A DNA stretch of 55,697 nt from Raineyella sp964528755. Lineage in GTDB: Bacteria; Actinomycetota; Actinomycetes; Propionibacteriales; Propionibacteriaceae. The position numbers and the translations under genes are program-made. Under the pieces are notes generated by a model that did not search any database, was not told where the DNA came from, and saw nothing but the letters and a program-made list of their open reading frames with translations. The DNA lies in assembly GCA_964528755.1 (NCBI GenBank), contig CAZGWN010000010.1:1-55697 (forward strand), given 5' to 3'. This document shows positions 25,151 through 33,003 of the stretch, in pieces (the stretch's first letter is position 1; each line of letters starts with the position of its first letter).

Positions 25151-26376
25151 GCTGCGACCTTCGCGACCACCGAGCGTCGAGGTCGCAGAGCAATCCGCTC
25201 GAACGCCTGGACAAAGTCCTCTGGGGCGACTTCTTCGCGACCATCGCCGACCGCCAAGAGTGCCGCCTCCGTCCAGATGAAGGTCAGCTCGGCTGCCGAC
25301 CAGCCCTCGGTCAGAGCCGCCACATCTTCGAGAGGCAAGTCGGCTGCGGTCTTCAAATGTGCGCCAGCAACCTTGAGAATCTCGTAGCGATCCGAACGAG
25401 TAGGCAGACCGAACTCGATCTCCCAGTCGAATCGGCCTGGGCGCATGAGGGCTGGGTCGAGCGAGTCGACACGGTTGGTCGCCGCAATGACGATGACGCT
25501 CTTGCCCTTGTTGTCGAAGCCGTCCATAAGGGTCAGGAGCTGGGCAACAAGTCGCTTTGAGGCCTCGTGCGAGTCCGCGGATCGCTTCTCGGCGATGCTG
25601 TCGATCTCGTCGAAGAAGACAATGGCTCGGCCGCTGTCGCTGTTGGTTGCAGCCTCAAATATCTTGCGAAGCGTTCCCTCAGTGTCCCCGAGCCACTTGC
25701 TGATGATCTCGGGACCACTGATGGCATAGAACTGGGCGTTCGATTCCCTGGCGATGATGCGAGCGAGGTGGGTCTTACCCGTGCCGGGCTGGCCGGTGAA
25801 GAGGATGCCCTTGATCGGACGAGCGCCGATGTTCTCGAGCTGTTGCTGGCGTTCGAGCTGGGTCTCGATGAGTTCCTTGGCACGGGCAACGACGTGTGGG
25901 TATCCACCGAAGTCGTTGAAGGTCGGTCCCACACCAGCCTTGTCACGGAGATACTCTGACTCGACGTTCTCGTTGTCGTCACCGAGCAGGCTGCTCTTGA
26001 TCGGCCGTTCCGAGACGACCGACAGCAAGCCCTGCGCGTCGTTGTACTCGACGACGTTCCCAACCTTGACCGTAATGCCGTTGGGGTTGGCTACTCGCTG
26101 GAAGCTACCGATACCGCCGTCAACCAGCACGAAGCCGTCATCGAGAATGAGGCGCACCGTCGCGATCTGGCTGGACTCACGCCAGAGATCCTCGGGTGCC
26201 CGTTCCCATGAGTTCTGGCCAACGATGATGATGTCGCCCGGCTCGACGTTGTCGATGTTCGACAGGTTGGAGGCTCGTCCTGTTTGCCCATTCTGGGTCT
26301 GGAAGTGGATAGTGTCGTCGTCGTGGTCGACGCGGAGCACTTTGAAGAGCTGACCAACGATCCCCGTGTCGCTCAA
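25147..26376 (-). CDS. AAA+ ATPase with N-terminal OB-like domains (proteasomal ATPase/Cdc48-like)
   Basis: 409 residues. The first about 130 form two beta-rich OB-like segments. From VGPTFNDFGGYPHVVARAKEL (about 148) a classical AAA domain begins: Walker A GQPGTGKT (195-202), pore loop SKWLGDTE (226-233), Walker B IVFFDEID (252-259), sensor 1 AATN (298-301), arginine fingers MRPGRFD (311-317), and a short C-terminal helical lid. The order resembles Mpa/ARC, but the N-terminal coiled coil and the C-terminal GQYL-type proteasome tail are missing (end VVAKVAA). Start TTG at 26376 has GGAGG eight bases upstream. Predicted to remodel or unfold a target presented by the coupled partner. Confidence 0.85.
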   Translation of the reverse strand: MSDTGIVGQLFKVLRVDHDDDTIHFQTQNGQTGRASNLSNIDNVEPGDIIIVGQNSWERAPEDLWRESSQIATVRLILDDGFVLVDGGIGSFQRVANPNGITVKVGNVVEYNDAQGLLSVVSERPIKSSLLGDDNENVESEYLRDKAGVGPTFNDFGGYPHVVARAKELIETQLERQQQLENIGARPIKGILFTGQPGTGKTHLARIIARESNAQFYAISGPEIISKWLGDTEGTLRKIFEAATNSDSGRAIVFFDEIDSIAEKRSADSHEASKRLVAQLLTLMDGFDNKGKSVIVIAATNRVDSLDPALMRPGRFDWEIEFGLPTRSDRYEILKVAGAHLKTAADLPLEDVAALTEGWSAAELTFIWTEAALLAVGDGREEVAPEDFVQAFERIALRPRRSVVAKVAA

Positions 26377-26524
26377 AGTTGTGGCCTCCGGGTTCTAGTG
26401 TCCGATCGGATGTTCCGGTGCTCGAAAGCGTCTCTCGCGGAGCTCTGGCGCACACGTGTACTCATGCCGAGATTAGCCGGAGGGGCGGACATCAACACAC
26501 CGCCTCGCCGATTGACTGACGGAC

Positions 26525-27130
26525 CTACTGCGCCTTCAGCGGGGTAACAATCCGGTCAAACATATCGATTAGCGGCGCGAGGTCTTGATCATCGGCCGCG
26601 ATGCGGGACGCGGCATCGTTGATGACCCCGGTGACGCCGAGCCAGCTCAGCCGCCAGCCGGCGTCACGGGCGATCCGGTCCCACATCCACCGCTGGGTGC
26701 GGCCGTTGCCTTCGCGGAACGGGTGGATGTAGTTGAACTGGTCGTAGTGGTGCGCGAGCCGGGCGATGAATGTCGCCCGATCCATACCGCGCAGGTAGTC
26801 GTCAGCCCGCAGCTCGTCGGCGGCGAACCCAGCGGCGCGCTCGATCATCGAGACCGGGACGAAGTAGTCGGCGCCTTCGACGTTCTTGCGGATGTCGACG
26901 GTACGCAGCTCCCCGGCCCAGCCGTAGATGGGCGAGAACAGGAAGCGGTGGATGACTCGCAGTTCGGCGAGGTCGCCGGTCGGTTTCGGCGGCTCGGCCG
27001 CCAGGCGCAGTGCGCGGATCGGTACGAGGTCACCTTCGACCGCATCCAGCTCAGCCTGCGTGGCCACACCGACGAGGTTCTTCAGAATCCCCGTCGCCGG
27101 ATCGAGGTAGGGGTCGACGAAGTCAGGCAA
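26525..27130 (-). CDS. Fic family protein (AMP-transferase toxin)
   Basis: About 200 residues with the complete Fic motif HPFREGNGRTQR (around residue 145), whose His and the GNGR anion-binding loop are needed to transfer AMP to a target hydroxyl. Upstream lies the flap segment GADYFVPV. The start DPYLDPATGILKNLVG is typical of VbhT/Fic toxins. The ATPase-unrelated small gene before it encodes the matching antitoxin and overlaps it. The start is ambiguous: TTG at 27130 (LPDFVDPYLDP) fits homology, and TTG at 27160 is possible. Confidence 0.85.
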   Translation of the reverse strand: MPDFVDPYLDPATGILKNLVGVATQAELDAVEGDLVPIRALRLAAEPPKPTGDLAELRVIHRFLFSPIYGWAGELRTVDIRKNVEGADYFVPVSMIERAAGFAADELRADDYLRGMDRATFIARLAHHYDQFNYIHPFREGNGRTQRWMWDRIARDAGWRLSWLGVTGVINDAASRIAADDQDLAPLIDMFDRIVTPLKAQ

Positions 27131-27317
27131 TCCCGTAGCGGGCGAGCACCCGGGCCTCAAGCTCCGCGAGGTCGATCTCGCCCGCGACGTACTTGTCGGC
27201 GTCGGCCTTGGTCGCCTCGCTGGCGGGTAGCCCTTCCATCTCGCCGGAGTGGATGGCCTCGGAGACCTGACGCTCTCGCTCGGCGCGCTGAGCAGTGGTG
27301 ATGGTCGTGATCGACAT
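27123..27317 (-). CDS. VbhA-type antitoxin of the Fic toxin
   Basis: 64 residues, starting MSITTITTAQRAERERQVSEA after GGAG. It contains SGEMEG, matching the Fic inhibitory motif (S/T)xxxE(G/N) whose Glu blocks the ATP gamma-phosphate site of the toxin. The C-terminal segment DADKYVAGEIDLAELEARVL is the usual VbhA antitoxin tail. Its stop lies inside the start region of the Fic gene, so production is coupled. This is a class I Fic toxin-antitoxin arrangement. Confidence 0.82.
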   Translation of the reverse strand: MSITTITTAQRAERERQVSEAIHSGEMEGLPASEATKADADKYVAGEIDLAELEARVLARYGIA

Positions 27318-27397
27318 GATGCAGCTCCTTCCGTCAGCGGTACTCACGAGTTTACCGGCCAGGCCCGTGTGGCGGCCAGGTTTCCACAGCACCCATC

Positions 27398-27494
27398 GTG
27401 CTGAGCGTGCTCAATCCATCAGACGACGTTCCCCATCTCTTCCTTCGCGCCGTGTCCTACCTGCGCGTCTCGACGCCCGGGACCGCTGCACGCT
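27398..27494 (+). pseudogene. Serine recombinase N-terminal fragment
   Basis: The frame GTG 27398 (or 27407) reads VLNPSDDVPHLFLRAVSYLRVSTPGTAAR and is then cut by the IS inverted repeat at 27495. RAVSYLRVST is the catalytic-serine start of resolvase/large serine integrases. The rest of the catalytic domain is missing on this side; the C-terminal part reappears beyond the IS in the same direction. Too short to be noticed by length-based gene finding. Confidence 0.7.
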
Positions 27495-27510
27495 TAGGTG
27501 ACAGTTCTAG

Positions 27511-28389
27511 TCACGCGGCCTGACTGGCCGGTGTGGTCATGATGGTCTCGTATTCGATGGGGGTCAATCGGCCGAGCCGGTCTTGGCGTCGGCGGCGGTG
27601 GTAGGTGCGTTCGATCCAGGTCACGATTGCAATCCGGAGCTGTTCGCGGGTGACCCAGCCGTGCCGGTTGAGGACGTTCTTCTGGAGCAGCGCGAAGAAG
27701 GATTCCATGGCGGCGTTGTCGCCGGCAGCCCCGACCCGGCCCATGGAACCGACCAGCCGGTGGCGGGCCAGGGCACGCAGAAACTTCCGGCTTCGGAATT
27801 GGCTGCCCCTATCCGAGTGCACGATGCAACCGGCGACCTGGCCGCGCCGGGAGACGGCCATCTCGACGGCGTCGACCGCGATCCTGGACTTCATCCGGTC
27901 GCTGATCGAGTAGCCGACGATCCGGTTCGACCACACGTCCTTCACGGCGCACAGGTAAAGCTTCCCCTCACCGGTCCAGTGCTCCGTGATGTCGGTGAGC
28001 CACAGCCGGTTCGGCCCGTCGGCGGTGAAGTCGCGCTGAACGAGGTCGTCGTGAACCGGCGGGCCGGGCTTCTTGCCCTTGCCGCGGCCGGGTTTCTTGC
28101 CGAACGTCGACCACCAGCCGTGCGCCTGGCAGATCCGCCACGCGGTCCGGTCCGCCATCGGCTCCCCGGCGACCCGGGCCTCGTCGGCCAGTAGCCGGTG
28201 GCCGAACTCCGGGTCGTCGCGGTGGGCGTCGAACAGGGCGTTCGCCCGGTACGCCTCGACCAGCTCGCCGCCGCCGACAGGACGGCCGAGCCACCGGTAG
28301 TAGGGCTGGCGCGAGAGCTTCAACACCCAGCACGTCACCGCGACGGGAATCCCGTCCGCGGCGAGCTCGGTCACGAGCGGGTAGAGCCT
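27511..28389 (-). CDS. IS3-family transposase OrfB (made by -1 frameshift from OrfA)
   Basis: Catalytic part of the transposase, about 292 residues from the shift point. It shows HTH_21-like GIPVAVTCWVLKLSRQPYYRWL and the rve integrase core with the DDE triad: Asp in LWLTDITEHW, Asp in VHSDRGSQF, and Glu in NAAMESFFALLQKNVL. It has no ribosome site of its own. At 28392-28388 the run A-AAA-G lets the ribosome slip back one base from orfA (GGA AAA then AGG CTC), giving one fused OrfAB protein. The triad is intact, so the element may be active. Confidence 0.88.
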   Translation of the reverse strand, partial: RLYPLVTELAADGIPVAVTCWVLKLSRQPYYRWLGRPVGGGELVEAYRANALFDAHRDDPEFGHRLLADEARVAGEPMADRTAWRICQAHGWWSTFGKKPGRGKGKKPGPPVHDDLVQRDFTADGPNRLWLTDITEHWTGEGKLYLCAVKDVWSNRIVGYSISDRMKSRIAVDAVEMAVSRRGQVAGCIVHSDRGSQFRSRKFLRALARHRLVGSMGRVGAAGDNAAMESFFALLQKNVLNRHGWVTREQLRIAIVTWIERTYHRRRRQDRLGRLTPIEYETIMTTPASQAA

Positions 28390-28679
28390 TTTCCCGGCAG
28401 GTTCGCCTGCGACAGATAGGCCGCCGCCCGCCGCAGCACCTCGTTCTCCTGCTCCAGCAGCCGGATCCGCTTGCGTGCCTCCCGCAACTCGACAGACTCG
28501 GTGCGCGACGTGCCCGGCTTCGCGCCCTCGTCGATGCCGGCTTGGCGCAGCCACTTGAACAGGGTCATCGGATGGACACCGAAATCCTTCGCGATCTGTT
28601 CGACCGTCACACCTGGCTCACGGCCACGCGCGACCCGAACCACATCGTCACGCAACTCCTCCGGGTACGGCCCCGGCAC
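28371..28679 (-). CDS. IS3-family transposase OrfA (DNA-binding)
   Basis: 102 residues. A helix-turn-helix (MPGPYPEELRDDVVRVARG, then VTVEQIAKDFGVHPMTLFKW) binds the IS ends, followed by a leucine-zipper-like helix (VELREARKRIRLLEQENEVLR). Its last 19 bases overlap the orfB frame, where the frameshift run lies. On its own it usually acts as a repressor of transposition. Confidence 0.9.
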   Translation of the reverse strand: MPGPYPEELRDDVVRVARGREPGVTVEQIAKDFGVHPMTLFKWLRQAGIDEGAKPGTSRTESVELREARKRIRLLEQENEVLRRAAAYLSQANLPGKGSTRS

Positions 28680-28732
28680 AGCGACATCCTCTCAGGCCAC
28701 CCTCCCGGGCAAGCCAACTCAGATGTCACCTA

Positions 28733-29508
28733 TCCATGCAGCAGTCCCGCTTGGCCGCCACGAGCCGCTCATCGATCCGGTGACCTGGGCGGCCGTGCAG
28801 GACATTCTGTCCGCGCACCGCAACGGCGAACGCTCACGCATCCACGACCACTATCTGAAGGGCACGGTCTTCTGCTTCGAGTGCGGCCGGCGCCTCATCG
28901 TGCAGAGCACGCAGACGAAGTCCGGTCGCGTCTACGACTACTTCGTCTGTCACCGCCGTCGCGACTCGACCTGCACGCAACGCAAAGCACTGCCCATTGC
29001 GATCGTCGAGCAGCGCGTCGAGGACCTGTATCGCTCGATCCAGCTGAGCCCGCAACAGCGGGAACAGGTCGAGCAGGTCGCGCTGACGAGCCTCCGCCGA
29101 CGACAGGCCATCAACACCGAACGAGTCGGCACCCTCGTCGAGCAAGCCGCAGCGAGCGAGACGAACCAGGCCAAGCTGCTCGACGCCTACTACGCCGACG
29201 CGCTGCCCCGAGACCTCTTCCTCGCCGAACAGCGTCGCCTCACAGCTGAGCGAGCGCGACTCGACCGCGAACGACACCGTGCCGAGACCGACGGGGCAAG
29301 CCTCGAAGCCCAGATCCAGGACGCACTCGACCTACTCGAAGACGCCCACGCGACCTATGCGAGCGCCCCGGCGACGGTGCGGAAGCAGCTGAACCGGGCG
29401 ATCTTCGCCGGCGTCTTCCTCGGCCCCGAACCGGATCAGATCCGCTCCGAACTCAACGAGCCGTTCGCCCGCCTCACCGCCGACGCGGGCGTTCCTGGAA
29501 ACGACTGA
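28733..29508 (+). pseudogene. Serine recombinase C-terminal fragment
   Basis: 258 codons directly after the IS end, without the catalytic domain. LGRHEPLIDPVTWAAVQDIL is the end of the recombinase domain. HHYLKG-type text (HDHYLKGTVFCFECGRRL) starts a zinc ribbon with CxxC, then a second pair around CHRRRDSTC, and a long coiled coil follows (about residues 115-215). It is the C-terminal half of a large serine integrase, in the same direction as the fragment at 27398. About 200 middle codons are absent from both sides. It ends 59 bases from the ssrA 3' end. Confidence 0.85.
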
Positions 29509-29529
29509 GGCCGCCCATCGGGCGGTCTC
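29507..29529 (+). terminator. Hairpin after the recombinase remnant
   Basis: GAGGCCGCCC-atc-GGGCGGTCTC forms a ten-pair stem (one G-U) with a three-base loop, starting inside the recombinase stop codon. It could stop transcription from the recombinase and also, from the other side, transcripts leaving ssrA. Confidence 0.6.
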
Positions 29530-29566
29530 ATGATGCTGTCGTGTGCACTTTTGATAAGAGCACATC

Positions 29567-29934
29567 GGTGGAGGTGCGGGGAATCGAACCCCGGTCCATG
29601 GAAGGCAACTCAGACATTCTCCGGGTGCAGCTGGCTAGGCGTTCTGCTCGGCTCCCACCCTCACGCCAGCATGTGGTGGACGAGCCCAGTCACAGTGAAT
29701 GTCCCCATCACGCCCTGTGACGCAATGTGACGGGTAAGTTCCCTGAACGAGGCCAGACACCGGGCCGGGAACACTCCCGGGCTGACCCTTCGATCACTGC
29801 TCAGGCAGCGAGAGCGAAGTCAGTGCGCTTAGAGTTGGCACTTGTTGTTTTCCAGGGCACGTTAACGAGCTGACCCTGGCTTCTCGACCCGCTTCTCCTG
29901 GGACAACTCTCCCATGTCGAAACCGATCACCCCC
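29567..29934 (-). ncRNA. ssrA: tmRNA (transfer-messenger RNA)
   Basis: About 368 bases. The 5' end GGGGGTG pairs with CACCTCC at the 3' end to form the acceptor stem, and the T arm GGGTTCGATTCCC is intact. The message part encodes ANSKRTDFALAA followed by TGA, the degradation tag. The 5' half has the usual TGATCGGTTTCGACATGGG. Only ACC of the ACCA tail is encoded; the next base is G (29566), so CCA addition is needed. smpB, its protein partner, lies upstream on the same strand. The 3' end is the probable integration site of the neighbouring island. Confidence 0.95.
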
Positions 29935-29955
29935 CTGTGAAGTTGTCAGACGCCC

Positions 29956-29961
29956 AGTATA
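29956..29961 (-). promoter_or_regulatory. Candidate -10 box of ssrA
   Basis: On the minus strand TATACT lies about 22 bases before the mature tmRNA 5' end, leaving a leader short enough for RNase P processing. No good -35 hexamer is visible. Confidence 0.4.
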
Positions 29962-29988
29962 GCGCTTCGTCAGCCCGGTGTGTTCCGG

Positions 29989-30597
29989 TCACCGTCCGAC
30001 GGCGCGGTGCTCCGGCTTGGACAGGATCCGCAGCGGGATCATCTTCATCACCGGGTTCTCCCAACGCTCCCCGGAGGCGGCCTTGGCCCCCCCGACGATG
30101 CACAGCACGAACCAGGCGATCGCCGAGATCGCGGCGATGATCCCCAGCGGGCCCCAGATCTCCGAGAGCACCCCACCGGCGATCATCCCGCCGGTGGCCA
30201 CCAGGGTGAAGTCGAAGGCGGATGCCGCCTGGTTCTTGGCGTACGACCCGTTGGGAGCGGCCAGGTAGCCGATCAGCGGGCCGAAGATCCACAGGAACAG
30301 AGCCGAGAAGTAGCTCAGGGCGGCGATCCCCTTGCCGGCCTGCTGCCCCACCAACGGCTGGTAGGCCGGATGCAGGCCGAGTGCCTGGGATGCCGGAGGG
30401 GCCTGGACCAGACCGTAGAAGGCCAGGTTGAGGTCTTTGCGGGTGCGCGCGGAGAACACCTGGTCGAGGCGCTGATCGAGTTCGCTCTCGCTCAGACGAC
30501 CGTCGGCGTAGGCACGCTGCAGCCAGTCGACGGCACGGTCACGCTGCTCGTCGGAAACCAGGAGGTTCAGGCTGGGATGTTCATAGGCCGGGCTCAT
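29989..30597 (-). CDS. DUF1707 and DUF4870 domain membrane protein
   Basis: 202 residues. The N-terminal DUF1707 domain (about 10-62) reads LLVSDEQRDRAVDWLQRAYADGRLSESELDQRL, a small helical domain typical of actinobacterial membrane proteins. Residues 85-190 form a DUF4870 membrane part with three to four helices, including ALSYFSALFLWIFGPLIGYL and FVLCIVGGAKAASGERW. Function unknown. It follows the DUF2207 gene on the same strand and precedes ssrA. Confidence 0.85.
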   Translation of the reverse strand: MSPAYEHPSLNLLVSDEQRDRAVDWLQRAYADGRLSESELDQRLDQVFSARTRKDLNLAFYGLVQAPPASQALGLHPAYQPLVGQQAGKGIAALSYFSALFLWIFGPLIGYLAAPNGSYAKNQAASAFDFTLVATGGMIAGGVLSEIWGPLGIIAAISAIAWFVLCIVGGAKAASGERWENPVMKMIPLRILSKPEHRAVGR

Positions 30598-30664
30598 ATT
30601 GACAGCCTTCCACGCGAAGGAACTCCATCCTATCGGGCTCGACCCTGAAACCGTCCCTGAAGCC

Positions 30665-32497
30665 CTACCAGGATCCCCCGCCCCCGCCGCCCCCACCGCC
30701 ACCGGAGAAGCCCCCGCCGCCACCGAAGGCCGATCCGCCGCTGCCGAACCCGGTGCCCGCACCGGTGCTCACCGGCGGCGCGATGGTCTGACCCACGGTG
30801 TCGGCGAATCGGGCGAAGGACATCTGCTGCAGGTAGAAGTGGCCCACGTACCAGTCCGGATGCACCTCGGGGATGCGTCCGGCCTCGACCAGGTCCTGAC
30901 AGATCCTGGCCCAGCGGTCGGCCAGGTCGAAGGCGATCGCCCACGGCAGGTAGGCCGAGTAGATGTCCTGACCCTCCTCGAAGCGGATCTGGTCGGCCTC
31001 GGCGGTGGCCAGGTATTCCCGGAAGCCCTCGATCTGGTCGGTGACCGCCCGGCCCTCGGCAGTGCGCTGGCCTCGCCGCAGCAGGTGGGACACCACCAGC
31101 CCCGCGAGCACCACCGGGATCAGCGGCACCAGGACCGCACTGCCGACGGCCCCGAACAGGCTGACGCCGATCGCCCCGACCAGGAAGATCTGCATCCAGC
31201 CCCGGCCCAGCTTGAGCTGTCCCAGGCCGCCTCCGGGCACCCGGGTGAACCATCCACGCTGCTGCACCTGGCGGCGGATCATCGCCGCCATCGCGTCATT
31301 GGCGGCGGTGAGCCGACCGGGCGTGCCCAGGTCGACCGTCGCACCCGGCGGCCGCCCGTTGAACATGTGGCTGAGCAGGACCGTCTCATGCGGAGCTCGG
31401 GCCCGATCCGGGTCGACCAGGGTGACGGTGAAGCTCCGCCGACCGTCACCGGAGATCCGCACCGCACCCGAGACCGCCAGGGCGATGATGGTAGCCGCCG
31501 TCTCGCGCGGGTCGAGCCTGCCGTCGAGCAGGAATCCGGCCTCGGCCACCGGGATCTGCGGCGGGGTGAAGGCCACCGGGACGGTGATGTCACGCGGCGA
31601 TCGGCCGACCCTGGCCTGCTGGCCCGCCGCCGGGAGGACACCCGGCGGCAGGTCGAGGAATCGCTGGTCGCGCCGGGAACGTATGATCCACGCCCCGACC
31701 GCGGTCGACGCGATCGCCGAGACCGCTCCGAGGATGCCGGTGGTGATCGCCCGGCGGCGCTGCTCGATGGCCCTGGCCGGCACCAGGTTCGGGGTGTTGT
31801 CGCTGATCAGGCCGGGGCGGATCTGTGCGGAGATCGTCACGCTCTCCCCCTCGCCGAGGGCATTCTGCCGGGCCCGCACCACGCCGTCGTCCACGCCCAC
31901 CGCGTCGCACTCGGTGGTGCTGGTCGGCTCCCCGGCGTAGCACCTCGCGTCGGTGGCGCCCTCGGGCACGGTCACGCTGACCGCGACGTCACTGATGGTG
32001 GCGTCCCAGTCGAAGCCGGTGGTGTCCCAGTAGAACTCGTCGTAGTCGCCGGAGGTGCGCATCGCTCCGGTGATCGTGTAGCGCAGTTCGTACGTCGCGG
32101 TCGGTGAACCGATCGTGGTGTCGGGATCCCCGACCCGGATCCGCATCGCCTCGCCCCGGTCACCGACGGCGTACGTGTCGATGCTCACGTCGTCGGGGGC
32201 GTCGGGGCTGGAGACGGAGATGTTCTTGTAGTCGTAGACGATGTCGTGCTCGGTGTCGTCCTTCTCCGGCTCGCGGGTGACCAGCACCCGCTGGATGCCG
32301 TGGCGGCCCGAGTCCGGACCGAAGCGGTAGACGAGCTTCTCGGTGACGTCGACGCTGCCGTCGGTGGTGACCACATAGTCCAGGGAGTACGAGTCGATCG
32401 CATCGCCCGCCGCCCGGGCCGGGACTCCCGACAGCACGGGGACGGCGACGATCAGTGCCGCGACCAGGGCGATCGCCAGTCGGCCCAGACGCCTCAT
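30665..32497 (-). CDS. DUF2207 membrane protein
   Basis: 610 residues with signal peptide (RRLGRLAIALVAALIVAVP, cut near ARA). The extracytoplasmic DUF2207 domain (about 35-240) starts DYVVTTDGSVDVTEKLVYRF, followed by a membrane helix (ITTGILGAVSAIASTAVG), a cytoplasmic part and two further helices around 435-475. The C-terminus is a glycine-rich tail ending in poly-Gly-Ser-Trp, as in many DUF2207 proteins. Role unknown. Its ATG overlaps the smpB stop by four bases. Confidence 0.87.
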   Translation of the reverse strand: MRRLGRLAIALVAALIVAVPVLSGVPARAAGDAIDSYSLDYVVTTDGSVDVTEKLVYRFGPDSGRHGIQRVLVTREPEKDDTEHDIVYDYKNISVSSPDAPDDVSIDTYAVGDRGEAMRIRVGDPDTTIGSPTATYELRYTITGAMRTSGDYDEFYWDTTGFDWDATISDVAVSVTVPEGATDARCYAGEPTSTTECDAVGVDDGVVRARQNALGEGESVTISAQIRPGLISDNTPNLVPARAIEQRRRAITTGILGAVSAIASTAVGAWIIRSRRDQRFLDLPPGVLPAAGQQARVGRSPRDITVPVAFTPPQIPVAEAGFLLDGRLDPRETAATIIALAVSGAVRISGDGRRSFTVTLVDPDRARAPHETVLLSHMFNGRPPGATVDLGTPGRLTAANDAMAAMIRRQVQQRGWFTRVPGGGLGQLKLGRGWMQIFLVGAIGVSLFGAVGSAVLVPLIPVVLAGLVVSHLLRRGQRTAEGRAVTDQIEGFREYLATAEADQIRFEEGQDIYSAYLPWAIAFDLADRWARICQDLVEAGRIPEVHPDWYVGHFYLQQMSFARFADTVGQTIAPPVSTGAGTGFGSGGSAFGGGGGFSGGGGGGGGGGSW

Positions 32498-32970
32498 CGC
32501 CGGCCCTTGCGGTGGGCCGCCAGCGCCCGGTCGCTCTCCCGGCGGGCATCGCGCTCGGCCAGTGCCTGGCGCTTGTCGTACTCCTTCTTGCCGGTGGCCA
32601 CGCCGATCTCCACCTTGGCGTAGCCGTCCTTGAAGTAGAGCTTGAGCGGGATCAGCGTGGTGCCCGCCCCGGACAGCTCCCGTTGCAGCCGGCCGATCTC
32701 CTTGCGGTTGAGCAGCAGCTTGCGGGTACGCCGGGCGGAGTGGTTGGTCCAGGTGCCGTGGCTGTACTCGGGGATCATCGCCTGCCGCAGCCACACCTCA
32801 CCGTCATCGACGGTGGCAAAGGCGTCCACCAGGGAGGCATGGCCCTCGCGCAGAGACTTTACCTCGGTGCCCTGCAGGACGATTCCGGCCTCGTAGGTCT
32901 GGTGGATCGTGTAGTCATGGCGCGCCTTCTTGTTCTGCGCCACCAGTGTGGTCCCTGTCTCCTTCGCCAT
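32494..32970 (-). CDS. smpB: SsrA-binding protein SmpB
   Basis: 158-residue RNA-binding protein that delivers tmRNA to stalled ribosomes. It shows VAQNKKARHDYTIHQTYEAGIVL, the signature GTEVKSLREG, EYSHGTW and RTRKLLLNRKEI, plus the basic C-terminal tail (KGKKEYDKRQ-like GKKEYDKRQALAERDARR) that enters the decoding site. It follows the M23 peptidase by 33 bases and lies about 2.6 kb before ssrA on the same strand. Confidence 0.97.
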   Translation of the reverse strand: MAKETGTTLVAQNKKARHDYTIHQTYEAGIVLQGTEVKSLREGHASLVDAFATVDDGEVWLRQAMIPEYSHGTWTNHSARRTRKLLLNRKEIGRLQRELSGAGTTLIPLKLYFKDGYAKVEIGVATGKKEYDKRQALAERDARRESDRALAAHRKGRR

Positions 32971-33003
32971 GGGCCCATTGTTCCAGAGCCCCGAAGCGGC
33001 GGG

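Larger units (their letters stand above)
27495..28732 (-). mobile_element. IS3-family insertion sequence, about 1.24 kb
   Basis: orfA and orfB in the IS3 arrangement are flanked by the nine-base inverted repeat TAGGTGACA (27495-27503) and TGTCACCTA (28724-28732). Size and gene order are normal for the family. Flanks GCT and TCC do not form a target duplication of three or four bases. The element sits between two parts of one serine recombinase. Confidence 0.85.
22957..29566. mobile_element. Accessory island bounded by katG remnant and the ssrA 3' end
   Basis: Between a broken katG tail and the 3' end of tmRNA lie only accessory genes: a double-HTH protein, the DUF6414-like/AAA+ pair, a Fic/antitoxin pair and a serine recombinase split by an IS. 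Part of the block, especially 23.2-26.5 kb, looks visibly less GC-rich than the flanks. The recombinase gene abuts ssrA, a classic integration site. No direct repeat of the ssrA 3' end could be recognised at the left side, so the borders are approximate. Confidence 0.6.

Noticed and set aside
27485..28742. Target-site duplication for the IS3 element
   Set aside because: Tested three- and four-base flanks at each possible end (GCT/TCC and neighbours); none match. GCTGCA/TGCAGC flanking the IS is inverted, not direct, and probably chance.
30665..30730. Frame error suspected from the Gly-rich end of the DUF2207 gene
   Set aside because: Poly-Gly ending in Ser-Trp is common in DUF2207 proteins and the frame is continuous.
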